From: Clostridia bacterium
GTDB lineage: Bacteria; Bacillota; Clostridia; Oscillospirales; Acutalibacteraceae
Reading direction: 5' to 3'
DNA: 19,063 nucleotides
Assembly (NCBI GenBank): GCA_017552845.1
Contig: JAFZOE010000222.1
Coordinates: 1 to 19,063, forward strand
In this document: piece by piece, positions 1-6,958 of the stretch
Layout of the letters: each line of letters begins with the position of its first letter
Position numbering within the stretch: position 1 is the stretch's first letter
The notes under the pieces: model-generated
Databases searched by the model: none
Seen by the model: the letters and a program-made list of their open reading frames with translations, nothing else
Told to the model about the DNA's origin: nothing
Position numbers and translations under genes: made by a program

Positions 1-30
1 AGGTCTCCACCGGAGACCCGCGCCCCTACG
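1..30 (-). repeat. CGTAGGGGCG-type hairpin repeat (family B), copy 1
   Basis: Read on the minus strand this begins CGTAGGGGCG and continues into a perfect hairpin: arms GGTCTCC (2-8) and GGAGACC (12-18) around a 3-base loop. The same CGTAGGGGCG head followed by a different hairpin occurs at 7087-7114. The shared head with a changed but still self-complementary stem suggests a repeat family kept for its fold. The copy may extend beyond the left edge. Confidence 0.6.
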
Positions 31-43
31 AAAGCAGAAAACC

Positions 44-57
44 AAAACTCTTAATTC
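44..57 (-). repeat. Heptad repeat tract (GARTNNN), 2 units
   Basis: On the plus strand the units are AAAACTC and TTAATTC, that is GAATTAA GAGTTTT on the minus strand. This short tract would be unremarkable alone. It shares the 12-mer GAATTAAGAGTT with the tract at 6925-6952, and the same 7-bp phase appears at 12392-12412 and 18250-18277. Confidence 0.4.
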
Positions 58-89
58 CGGCTTATACCTTTTCTGTTCCCAAAATAGTA

Positions 90-118
90 TTGATTTTTTA
101 ATATTTATATTGTATAAT
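90..118 (+). promoter_or_regulatory. Sigma-A promoter of the aldolase-PP2C operon
   Basis: TTGATT (-35, 90-95), a 17-bp spacer and a perfect TATAAT (-10, 113-118) lie in AT-rich DNA 53 bp before the first start codon. The same two hexamers with the same spacing drive the rhomboid gene and purA in this window. Confidence 0.75.
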
Positions 119-171
119 CTTTTAATAATGGTTTATTATGACTATTTTTCGGCGGAAAAGAAGGTGGCTTT

Positions 172-1059
172 GTGGCCTATGATGAATTTGCGGGGGTATA
201 CACTCTCCTGCTGACTCCGTTCAATGAGGATCTCTCGGTCGATTACGATGCCTATGAGGAATATGTCGCCTGGCAGGCGGCTTTCAGACCCCAGCATCTT
301 TTCGCGGTCTGCGGCTCGAGCGAAATGACTTCTCTCACGCGTGAGGAGAGAATAAAATGCGCGACTCTCGCGGTTAAGAATTCGGGCGGGATTTCCGTTT
401 TTGCGACCGGCAACCTCGAGGCGAAACACGAGGACGAGATTGATGAAATCAAGGCCCTCGAGCAGGCGGGCGTCAGCGGTCTGGTATTCGTTACAAAAGG
501 AATGTGCGACAAGCCTCAGGAGCAGTTTGAATATCTCTCGGAGCTTGCGACTCATACGGACCTTCCGCTTATTCTCTATGAATTCCCCGGCATGAAACCG
601 CATCTGATGGACGCGTCTGTTTACGGAAAACTCGTTGAGACCAGCAGATTCAAGGGCATCAAGGATACGACCTGCTACCTCGAAAAAATCAAGGAAAAAA
701 TCGCGGTTCAGGGTTCGTCCGATGTGCTTCAGGCGAATATCCCCTTCCTCTATGATTCCTGGGAGGCGGGCGCGAGAGGCGTGGTCGCAACCCCGACCAC
801 CTGCGGCGCGGACCTCTTCGTAAAAATGTGGGATGAATGGGTCAGAGGCGACAGATCGGCCGCCGAAAAGACCTATTGGCAGATAATAAACCTCGACAAC
901 GCAATAGATTCGGGCTTCAACCTCAGCGCAAAATATCTCTGCGCGCTCAGGGGCGTGAATATGAAGCCCGTCAACAGAGGCGGCGGCTCGCTGAGCCCGA
1001 TGAGAATGCGCTCGCTCAAAGCGTATTACGACTGGGCGCATTCCGAGGGCATTCTCTGA
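172..1059 (+). CDS. DHDPS/N-acetylneuraminate lyase superfamily aldolase
   Basis: A 295-residue TIM-barrel lyase of the dihydrodipicolinate synthase family, which forms a Schiff base between an active-site lysine and a 2-keto acid such as pyruvate. The Schiff-base lysine is K164 in GIKD. The barrel tyrosine is Y136 in LYEFPG, and the substrate-loop motif is degenerate, CGSSEMTSLT (47-56) in place of the usual GTTGE. Length is normal for the family. The start is GTG 172, preceded by AAGGTGG; the frame is closed upstream by a stop at 139 and has no ATG. By my eye alignment, the arginine that follows YNxP in true DapA is M141 here, so I do not call this DapA; substrate unknown. It is the first gene of an operon with the phosphatase 39 bp downstream. 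Confidence 0.85.
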   Translation: MAYDEFAGVYTLLLTPFNEDLSVDYDAYEEYVAWQAAFRPQHLFAVCGSSEMTSLTREERIKCATLAVKNSGGISVFATGNLEAKHEDEIDEIKALEQAGVSGLVFVTKGMCDKPQEQFEYLSELATHTDLPLILYEFPGMKPHLMDASVYGKLVETSRFKGIKDTTCYLEKIKEKIAVQGSSDVLQANIPFLYDSWEAGARGVVATPTTCGADLFVKMWDEWVRGDRSAAEKTYWQIINLDNAIDSGFNLSAKYLCALRGVNMKPVNRGGGSLSPMRMRSLKAYYDWAHSEGIL

Positions 1060-1085
1060 TATATATCAAATCGTAATAATCATTC

Positions 1086-1092
1086 GGGAGTG
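1086..1092 (+). promoter_or_regulatory. Ribosome site that fixes the PP2C start
   Basis: GGGAGTG lies 6 bp before ATG 1099. An in-frame GTG at 1090 falls inside this Shine-Dalgarno sequence and so cannot be the start; ATG 1099 is chosen. Confidence 0.7.
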
Positions 1093-1098
1093 AATTTT

Positions 1099-2604
1099 AT
1101 GAAAAAACTCAGCGCAAATGTATGTGCGATAACCCATGCGGGCAGAGTCCGTAAAGAAAATGAGGATAACTACAGCTTAAACGGCCGCCTGACTTCAACG
1201 GGCGAGCTCAAGAAGGGCAGCGCATATGTTCAGAAGATGGCAGAGCCCTTCAGCCTTGTCGTTTGCGACGGTATGGGCGGCGAGAATTACGGCGAGGTAG
1301 CGAGCGGTATTGCCGCCGAGACCATGTCGAGACACGCCGGCGATATCTATTCGAGCGGCGAGGATTTCAGCTTCGCGATTTCGAGATATCTCGACGAGGC
1401 AAATAATAAAATCTGCAATGAAATCAACGCCAGAGGCGGCAAGCGCATGGGCACCACCCTCGCGGGCATTTACGCCACAAAGGGCAAGGTTATATGCGTG
1501 AGCATCGGCGACACGAGAATTTATCATTTCGCAAACGGTCTGCTCGAGCAGGCGAGTTTCGATCACACCCACGCCCAGCAGATTGTTGACGCTCGCGAGG
1601 CAAGCGAGTCCGATATAGGCAATATGCCCGACGCGAAGCGCCTGACTAAGCATCTCGGCACCTTCCCCGAGGAAGGCCCGCTCAAGCCGAATGTAAGCGT
1701 AATAGACGATGTCAATAACGGCGACGTCATCCTCCTCTGCTCCGACGGTCTGACCGACATGCTCAGCGACGCCGAGATTTCCGCGATCATTTCGGGCGGC
1801 GAAAGCGCTCAGGATGTTACCGGAAAACTGCTCCGCAAGGCGATGGAAAAGGGCGGCAAGGATAATATCACGATTATCACCGCTTTCATGACCGCCGAGG
1901 ATTCCGCGATTTTCGTTCCGATAGCCGAGGCTATGGTCGGCGACAAGGATCCGAATTACGAGGATGAATACCGCCATTCATACGGCGCGAACGTGCCCGA
2001 CGGCGAAGGCGGCTCACCCTATGCGAACGCAGACGCGGGCGCAGGCGAAGAGGGAACCGACGTCAAGAAAATAGTCATGATTGCCGCGATAGTGCTTGTG
2101 GCGCTGGCCGTGCTTGCGGCGGCGGGCTTCATTATCAAGAAGGCAATGGATAAGAGAAAGGCCCAGCAGACGACCACCACGACCGAGTATTCCTACGATT
2201 ACAGCTCCCAGACCTTCTTCACGACCACCGAGCCGACAACCGAGGAATCGACCGAGGAAAGCGAATCGTCATGCGAGGAGGACAGCACCGTAACAACTCA
2301 GCCGACGGCGACAATCGCTCCGACAACCAGATGGCGCACAACGACGAGACCGCGCACGACGACCAGACCCAGCACCTCAAGAGCGCCGAGCACATCAGGC
2401 AGCACAAGCGCTTCAAGCTCGTCAAGCACACCCTCATCGACCGATCCGACTTCGGCAACCACACCTTCATCGACTGATCCGACTTCGGCGACTACACCTT
2501 CATCGACCGATCCGACTTCGGCGAGCAATCCGCCCTCAAGCACCAACGAATCCTCATCATCCCAGCAGGGCAACACCCCGACGATTTCAATTCCCGCAAC
2601 CTGA
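1099..2604 (+). CDS. Membrane-anchored PP2C-family Ser/Thr phosphatase with Thr/Ser-rich extracellular stalk
   Basis: A 501-residue metal-dependent protein phosphatase (PrpC/Stp type). The catalytic domain (about 1-265) carries the PP2C motifs: RKENEDNY (18-25), CDGMGG with D57, RMGTTLAG (116-123), SIGDTRIY (135-142), CSDGL with D216, and KDNITII with D255. A linker leads to one transmembrane helix (about 325-347) followed by a positive KKAMDKRK. Residues 357-501 are almost all Thr, Ser and Pro, including three 11-residue repeats (2428-2526). The phosphatase should be cytoplasmic and the tail outside. Most PrpC proteins are soluble and stop near 250 residues, so the anchor and mucin-like tail are the odd part. 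No PrkC/PknB-type kinase is visible in the window. Likely co-transcribed with the upstream aldolase gene; followed by a terminator. Confidence 0.92.
   Translation: MKKLSANVCAITHAGRVRKENEDNYSLNGRLTSTGELKKGSAYVQKMAEPFSLVVCDGMGGENYGEVASGIAAETMSRHAGDIYSSGEDFSFAISRYLDEANNKICNEINARGGKRMGTTLAGIYATKGKVICVSIGDTRIYHFANGLLEQASFDHTHAQQIVDAREASESDIGNMPDAKRLTKHLGTFPEEGPLKPNVSVIDDVNNGDVILLCSDGLTDMLSDAEISAIISGGESAQDVTGKLLRKAMEKGGKDNITIITAFMTAEDSAIFVPIAEAMVGDKDPNYEDEYRHSYGANVPDGEGGSPYANADAGAGEEGTDVKKIVMIAAIVLVALAVLAAAGFIIKKAMDKRKAQQTTTTTEYSYDYSSQTFFTTTEPTTEESTEESESSCEEDSTVTTQPTATIAPTTRWRTTTRPRTTTRPSTSRAPSTSGSTSASSSSSTPSSTDPTSATTPSSTDPTSATTPSSTDPTSASNPPSSTNESSSSQQGNTPTISIPAT
2428..2526 (+). repeat. 33-bp tandem repeat, 3 units, inside the PP2C stalk
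   Basis: Three in-frame 33-bp units (2428-2460, 2461-2493, 2494-2526) encode TPSSTDPTSAT, TPSSTDPTSAT and TPSSTDPTSAS. The first two are identical in protein but differ at silent positions, so the array is not freshly duplicated. Unit number could vary between strains by slippage without shifting the frame. Confidence 0.9.
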
Positions 2605-2616
2605 TAATACAGCAAC

Positions 2617-2642
2617 GCGCCCCGTCAAAGCGGGGCGCTTTT
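2617..2642 (+). terminator. Terminator after the PP2C gene
   Basis: Perfect 8-bp stem GCGCCCCG (2617-2624) / CGGGGCGC (2631-2638), 6-base loop, then TTTT. It lies 12 bp after the stop codon and only a few bases before the next promoter. Confidence 0.85.
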
Positions 2643-2646
2643 CATA

Positions 2647-2675
2647 TTGATTTTAATGCGGAAACAGGATATAAT
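2647..2675 (+). promoter_or_regulatory. Promoter of the rhomboid gene
   Basis: TTGATT (2647-2652), a 17-bp spacer and TATAAT (2670-2675), 36 bp before the start codon. Hexamers and spacing match those at 90-118 and 4134-4162. Confidence 0.75.
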
Positions 2676-2711
2676 TCAAGTGTTATAAAACTCAGAAGCG
2701 AGGTAAAACCG

Positions 2712-3305
2712 GTGCCTGTATTCACTTTATCATTCTGCGCGCTGATAATTGTAATTTATATTCTCGATGCCTTTGTTCTTGTGCCGGAAAACGCAGGAAT
2801 CACCGCGAAGGAAAGATTCCTCACCGGCCACAACAAGGGGCTTATCAACCGCGCTCTGCATCTCTCGGATGAAAAAATCAGGCGCGGCGAGGTCTGGCGG
2901 CTCGTCTCCTCCGCGCTGCTGCATGTGGGAACGCCACATATCATAACGAACACTCTCGCGATGCTGATTGTCGGTTATGCGGTCGAATCGCAGCTCGGAG
3001 CCCTTCGCACCCTTGTCTGCTATGCCGTTTCGGCGCTCGTTTCGGGTCTTTTTATGGCGTTTATTTATAAGCTTCACGAGGGCGAGGGCGCCTCGCCCGG
3101 AATATTCGGGCTGATTGCGGTCTTCATTATCCTCGCGGTGAAAAACGGCACTCTCTTCTTCTCCCCTCTGCCGCTCTGGGCGCTGATTATCCTCGGGATA
3201 TATGTTATTACAGGCTTTTTCGGCGGAAAGGCCACGCTCTGCGAGCATCTCTCGGGTTTTGCGGGAGGACTGCTGACCGGCCTCGCGGTAATATTTTTGA
3301 TGTAG
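2712..3305 (+). CDS. Rhomboid-family intramembrane serine protease
   Basis: A 197-residue, six-helix membrane protein with the rhomboid signature in order: the WR motif after the first helix (W62-R63), HIITN with H76 and N80 (the oxyanion-stabilising HxxxN), the nucleophile S128 in GASPGIFG, and the base H179 in HLSGFAGG of the last helix. The Ser-His dyad is intact. The residue after the serine is proline instead of the usual glycine (GxSP for GxSG), a variation whose effect I cannot judge. It is a minimal rhomboid with no extra cytoplasmic domain. The start is GTG 2712, with GAGG 9 bp upstream. It has its own promoter; the stop is followed after 13 bp by a family A repeat instead of a plain terminator. 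Substrate unknown; the neighbouring PP2C has a single transmembrane helix. Confidence 0.85.
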   Translation: MPVFTLSFCALIIVIYILDAFVLVPENAGITAKERFLTGHNKGLINRALHLSDEKIRRGEVWRLVSSALLHVGTPHIITNTLAMLIVGYAVESQLGALRTLVCYAVSALVSGLFMAFIYKLHEGEGASPGIFGLIAVFIILAVKNGTLFFSPLPLWALIILGIYVITGFFGGKATLCEHLSGFAGGLLTGLAVIFLM

Positions 3306-3318
3306 TGAAAAAATGCCT

Positions 3319-3444
3319 GTCATTCTGAGGCCAACGGCCGAAGAATCGCAAGTTTATGAGAATTATTTTTTGTTCGTTTATAAAATGTCTTAAATTGAGA
3401 TCCTTCGCCTGCGGCTCAGGATGACAAAGCGGCGAAGGATGACA
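3319..3444 (+). repeat. Family A palindromic repeat, copy 1, with extra tail
   Basis: The core at 3319-3426 (108 bp) runs from TGTCATTCTGAG through GAAGAATCGCA, an AT-rich middle and GAGATCCTTCG to CTCAGGATGACA. The two ends are imperfect inverted repeats. A second GGATGACA follows 18 bp after the first (ending 3444). No ORF is inside. Other copies: 6959-7065 (inverted), 12304-12385, 18122-18226. Confidence 0.85.
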
Positions 3445-3448
3445 AAAC

Positions 3449-3480
3449 AAAAAACACAGGGCACGGAAAATCCGTGCCCT
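3449..3480 (-). terminator. Terminator of the minus-strand secreted-protein gene
   Basis: Perfect 9-bp stem AGGGCACGG (3458-3466) / CCGTGCCCT (3472-3480) with a 5-base loop. On the minus strand it is followed by GTG and then six T (the A run at 3449-3454). It sits 19 bp after the stop of the minus-strand gene. Confidence 0.85.
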
Positions 3481-3499
3481 TTACTTCTACCGTATTTTG

Positions 3500-4027
3500 T
3501 TAAACTTTCGGGAAGAGGCTGCCGAAGAAGGCCTTGATATGGTCGAATAAATCGGCAAAGAAGGCGGCTATTTTCTCAAAGAAATTGAGCTCCTTGGGCG
3601 CGTCCTCATATCCGTCGAGATTCGGGCTGTCCGAGTTGTATCTTGCCTGCAGTCCCGTTTCGAAGTAATATTCATCGATTACCTTGCCGTTGAGGATATA
3701 TATCCCGCCGTTCTGATAATTCTCGATGCCGTATCCTTCGTTCGCGGTGAATCTGATTCGCAGATATACCGTTTTGCCCGCGGGGATGATATCTCCGTCG
3801 AGGAGCGTAATGACTTCGTTGCCTTCGAAATACCACATGCCCTCGGTATAAGCCGAGTATTTTTCAGGCTCTGCGGTATCGACATAGAGATGATCGTGAT
3901 AGACTTCGCCGGCTTTGGGAAGCTCATATTTTGCTTCCATGCGCTTTACGGCTCCCGCGGCGAATGCGGGCACTGCGAGCGCGCCGAGGATAAGAACACA
4001 GAGTATCAGGGACAATGCTTTTTTCAT
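3500..4027 (-). CDS. Small secreted protein, Ig-like/beta-rich module, function unknown
   Basis: A 175-residue protein with a clear signal peptide: MKK, a hydrophobic stretch to about residue 20, and cleavage near AFA-A-G (23-24). The middle (about 30-130) alternates hydrophobic and polar residues with Tyr/Trp at intervals: LPKAG, MWYFEGN, IPAGKTVYLRIRF, NEGYGI, YILNGK. From memory this resembles the small beta-sandwich modules repeated in surface proteins of gut Clostridia; I cannot name a family. The last 28 residues (148-175) form a Phe-rich amphipathic helix with FFEKIAAFFADLF. A similar tail ends the CotH-like protein at 14741-16585. The start ATG is preceded by AAGGGG. The gene stands alone, with its own promoter and terminator. 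No catalytic motif is visible. Confidence 0.75.
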   Translation of the reverse strand: MKKALSLILCVLILGALAVPAFAAGAVKRMEAKYELPKAGEVYHDHLYVDTAEPEKYSAYTEGMWYFEGNEVITLLDGDIIPAGKTVYLRIRFTANEGYGIENYQNGGIYILNGKVIDEYYFETGLQARYNSDSPNLDGYEDAPKELNFFEKIAAFFADLFDHIKAFFGSLFPKV

Positions 4028-4055
4028 AATTTACACCCCTTGAATGCTTTTTGTT

Positions 4056-4084
4056 ATTTTAGCATATTCCCCGCCGTTTTTCAA
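4056..4084 (-). promoter_or_regulatory. Promoter of the secreted-protein gene
   Basis: On the minus strand: TTGAAA (4084-4079), a 17-bp spacer and TAAAAT (4061-4056), 28 bp before the start ATG. It lies back to back with the purA promoter. Confidence 0.65.
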
Positions 4085-4133
4085 TAGCGGAGCGCGGCGC
4101 TCTCATATTCGTTCAATAAAATTTGATTTTTAA

Positions 4134-4162
4134 TTGATTATTAAATAATAATGTTGTATAAT
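4134..4162 (+). promoter_or_regulatory. Promoter of purA-purB
   Basis: TTGATT (4134-4139), a 17-bp spacer and TATAAT (4157-4162). The leader of about 50 nt to the start codon is too short for a purine riboswitch, and I see no obvious operator pair. Confidence 0.75.
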
Positions 4163-4217
4163 GGTAAGGTAAGTGATGTTTTGTTAAAAAACGACTGAAA
4201 GCATCGGAGGTTTTATT

Positions 4218-5492
4218 ATGTCAGACTGCGCGATAGTAGGCATCAACTGGGGCGACGAAGGCAAGGGCCGTATGGTCGACCTGCTGACCGAGAATTACGA
4301 TATCGTCATCAGATATCAGGGCGGCGGCAACGCGGGCCACACCGTCATCAATGAATACGGCAAATTCGCCCTTCACCTGCTCCCCTCGGGAATATTCAGA
4401 AAAAATGTTGTGAATATCCTCGGCAACGGCGTCGCTATGGACCCCGAAAATCTCTGGAACGAGATTGAATATGTGCGCGAAAACGGAGTCCCGCTGACTC
4501 CCGATAATCTCAAAATCAGCGACCGCGCTTCGCTCCTCATGCCCTGGCACAGAGAGCTTGACGGCCTCGAGGAGGCGCGCCTCGCGGATAAGAAATACGG
4601 CTCAACGAGGCAGGGCATCGCCCCCTTCTATTCGGATAAATATCAGAAAAAGACCGTGCTCGCGGGCGAGCTCTTTTATCCCGAGAAGCTCAGGAGCCAC
4701 CTCGCGGACCTGCTCGAGTGGAAAAATCTGACGCTCACGAAGGTTTACGGCGCGGAGCCCTGGACCATGGAAAAGCTTGAGGAATGGCTCGCGGGCTACT
4801 GCGAAAAAATCAAGCCCTTCATCTGCGATACGGGCAAATTCCTCAGAAACGCGAAGGCGCAGGGCAAGAATATTCTCTTCGAAGCCCAGCTCGGCTCGCT
4901 CAGAGACCTCGACTACGGCATCTGCCCCTACACCACCTCGTCAAATACAATCGCATCCTATGCGCCCGTCGGCTCCGGCATTCCCTCGGCCCGCCCCGAA
5001 GAGATAATCGGCGTCGTCAAGGCGTATTCCACCTGCGTGGGCGAGGGCCCCTTCACCTGCGAGATGTTCGGCGAGGAGGCCGATAAGCTCAGGGAGGCAG
5101 GCGGCGAATACGGCGCGAAGACCGGCAGACCCCGCAGAGTCGGCCCGATTGATATAGTCGCCACGAGATACGGAGTTCAGGTTCAGGCGGCGACGAATAT
5201 CGCCCTCACCAAGCTCGACATTCTCAGCTATATGAAGAAAATCCCAATCTGCACCAGGTATAAGCTCTACGGCGAGCTGACCGACGATTTCCCGTTCCCG
5301 AGCGCTCTCGCGGACGCCGAGCCCGTCATTGAATATATGGACGGCTGGGAAACCGATATTTCAAAGATTACGGACTGGAACGAGCTGCCCGAGAATGCGC
5401 AGAAATATGTCGAATTCATCGAGAAGGAAATCGGCTGCCACATCGGATATGTTTCGGTCGGCCCCGAAAGAGACAGTATAATCATCAGATAA
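4218..5492 (+). CDS. purA: Adenylosuccinate synthetase
   Basis: A 424-residue enzyme that joins IMP and aspartate with GTP to give adenylosuccinate, the first step from IMP to AMP, in the cytoplasm. The N-terminal GTP/IMP loop is NWGDEGKGRMVD (10-21) with catalytic D13, and GGGNAGHT carries catalytic H41, both at the standard family positions. TTSSNT and the long conserved stretch through GEGPFTCEMFGE and KTGRPRRVGPID are also present. Asn replaces the usual Gln of GQWGDEGKGK. Length is that of full PurA. The start ATG has GGAGG 7 bp upstream. purB follows after 12 bp, its ribosome site overlapping the purA stop, so the two genes form one AMP-branch operon. Confidence 0.97.
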   Translation: MSDCAIVGINWGDEGKGRMVDLLTENYDIVIRYQGGGNAGHTVINEYGKFALHLLPSGIFRKNVVNILGNGVAMDPENLWNEIEYVRENGVPLTPDNLKISDRASLLMPWHRELDGLEEARLADKKYGSTRQGIAPFYSDKYQKKTVLAGELFYPEKLRSHLADLLEWKNLTLTKVYGAEPWTMEKLEEWLAGYCEKIKPFICDTGKFLRNAKAQGKNILFEAQLGSLRDLDYGICPYTTSSNTIASYAPVGSGIPSARPEEIIGVVKAYSTCVGEGPFTCEMFGEEADKLREAGGEYGAKTGRPRRVGPIDIVATRYGVQVQAATNIALTKLDILSYMKKIPICTRYKLYGELTDDFPFPSALADAEPVIEYMDGWETDISKITDWNELPENAQKYVEFIEKEIGCHIGYVSVGPERDSIIIR

Positions 5493-5504
5493 GGAATTGA
5501 CGAT

Positions 5505-6920
5505 ATGACCGATAAATACGAATCCCCGCTCTCATCACGCTACGCTTCCGAATATATGCTCACCCTCTTCTCGGCGCAGAAGCGCATTGAGACCTGGCGC
5601 CGCCTCTGGGTATCGCTCGCGAAGGCGGAATCCGCTCTCGGTCTGCCCGTAACAAAGGAGCAGGTCAGCGAGCTTGAGGAGCATATCTCCGATATCGATT
5701 TCGAATGCGCAAAAGAGAGAGAAAAAGAAGTGCGCCACGATGTTATGGCCCACGTATATACTTACGGCAAGGTTGCTCCCTCCGCGGCGGGAATCATCCA
5801 CCTCGGCGCGACAAGCTGCTATGTCACCGACAACGCGGATATAATCATCTACCGCGATGCGCTCAAATTCATCAGAAACGGCGTGCTCGGAGTTATAAAG
5901 AATCTCGCCGCTTTCGCCGGTGAATTCAAGGCGATGCCGACTCTCGGCTACACCCATTATCAGCCCGCCCAGCTTGTTACGGTCGGCAAGAGAGCTTCCC
6001 TCTGGATGCAGGATTTCGCAGCCGATATCGAGGAGATAGATTCCGTCATCGCTTCAATGAAACTGCTCGGCTGCCGCGGAACGACCGGCACCGAGGCGAG
6101 TTTCCTCGATCTGTTTGAGGGCGATACGGCTAAAATCGATGAGATGAACGCTCTTATCTGCAAAGATTTTGATTTTGAGAAATGCTTCTCGGTCAGCGGC
6201 CAGACTTATCCGAGAAAGCTCGATTCGAGAATTCTGAACTGCCTTTCATCCGTCGCGCAGAGCTGTTACAGAATGGCGAACGACATCCGCCTGCTCCAGC
6301 ATGACAGACAGGTGGAGGAGCCGTTTGAAAAGAGCCAGATAGGCTCATCGGCAATGGCATATAAGAGAAACCCGATGAGGAGCGAGAGAATCTGCTCGCT
6401 CGCGAGATACCTTATGGCGGACGCCGCGAACGCACCGATGACGGCAAGCACGCAGTGGCTCGAGAGAACTCTCGACGACTCCGCAAACCGCAGAATTTCG
6501 ATGCCCGAGGGCTTCCTGTGCGCGGACGCGATTCTGCGCCTTGCGAGAAACGTCACCGACGGGCTTCATGTAAACGAAAAAATAGTCGCGAAGGCGGTTG
6601 CGGATTATCTCCCCTTCATCGCGACCGAGAATATCCTGATGGAAGGCGTCAAACACGGCGGAAACCGTCAGGAGCTTCACGAAATCATCCGCTCCTGCTC
6701 GATGAACGCGACGGCGAAAATGAAAAACGGCGAGCCGTTTGACCTGCTCTCCGACCTCGCTTCACACAGCGAATTCAATATGACGGCGGACGAGATGAAA
6801 TCCGCCCTCGACCCGATGCTCTATACGGGCAGATGCGCCGAGCAGGTTGAGAGATACATCGCCGAGCTTCAGCCGCTCATCGCGCAGTATGTCGACACCG
6901 ACAGCAGCATAAATCTGTAA
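5505..6920 (+). CDS. purB: Adenylosuccinate lyase
   Basis: A 471-residue member of the fumarase/aspartase superfamily. It splits adenylosuccinate to AMP and fumarate, and SAICAR to AICAR. Visible motifs: RHDVMAHV (77-84), HLGATSCYVTDNAD (99-112), THYQPAQ with the general acid H151 (150-156), and the flexible signature loop IGSSAMAYKRNP (279-290) with catalytic serine S281/S282. The usual proline in AMPYKRNP is alanine here, a conservative change. The length and HYQPAQ form resemble the longer, human-like PurB group. The start ATG has AAGGA 9 bp upstream. Together with purA it completes IMP to AMP. No plain hairpin terminator follows; a heptad tract and an inverted family A repeat begin within 40 bp of the stop. 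Confidence 0.97.
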   Translation: MTDKYESPLSSRYASEYMLTLFSAQKRIETWRRLWVSLAKAESALGLPVTKEQVSELEEHISDIDFECAKEREKEVRHDVMAHVYTYGKVAPSAAGIIHLGATSCYVTDNADIIIYRDALKFIRNGVLGVIKNLAAFAGEFKAMPTLGYTHYQPAQLVTVGKRASLWMQDFAADIEEIDSVIASMKLLGCRGTTGTEASFLDLFEGDTAKIDEMNALICKDFDFEKCFSVSGQTYPRKLDSRILNCLSSVAQSCYRMANDIRLLQHDRQVEEPFEKSQIGSSAMAYKRNPMRSERICSLARYLMADAANAPMTASTQWLERTLDDSANRRISMPEGFLCADAILRLARNVTDGLHVNEKIVAKAVADYLPFIATENILMEGVKHGGNRQELHEIIRSCSMNATAKMKNGEPFDLLSDLASHSEFNMTADEMKSALDPMLYTGRCAEQVERYIAELQPLIAQYVDTDSSINL

Positions 6921-6924
6921 TTCA

Positions 6925-6952
6925 GAATTAAGAGTTAAGAATTAAGAATTAT
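6925..6952 (+). repeat. Heptad repeat tract (GARTNNN), 4 units
   Basis: Four exact 7-bp steps: GAATTAA, GAGTTAA, GAATTAA, GAATTAT. The tract begins 4 bp after the purB stop and ends 6 bp before a family A repeat, on that repeat's GGATGACA side. Confidence 0.75.
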
Positions 6953-6958
6953 AATGGT

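Noticed and set aside
128..214. Short ORF from ATG 128 as a leader peptide for the aldolase gene.
   Set aside because: It has no Shine-Dalgarno sequence, an unremarkable composition and runs out of frame into the aldolase gene.
142..1041. A 299-codon minus-strand ORF opposite the aldolase gene.
   Set aside because: Shadow of a GC-biased third codon position; the plus strand shows the full DHDPS-family motifs.
2428..2526. Regular 33-bp repeats considered as a CRISPR array.
   Set aside because: The units abut without spacers, are in frame within a CDS, and no cas gene is present.
2298..2615. A repetitive minus-strand ORF with EVGSVDEGVV repeats.
   Set aside because: It is the complement of the Thr/Ser repeat in the PP2C stalk and runs into the terminator hairpin.
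4163..4217. A purine riboswitch or PurR site before purA.
   Set aside because: The leader is only about 50 nt with no conserved purine-aptamer cores or paired PurR boxes that I can see.
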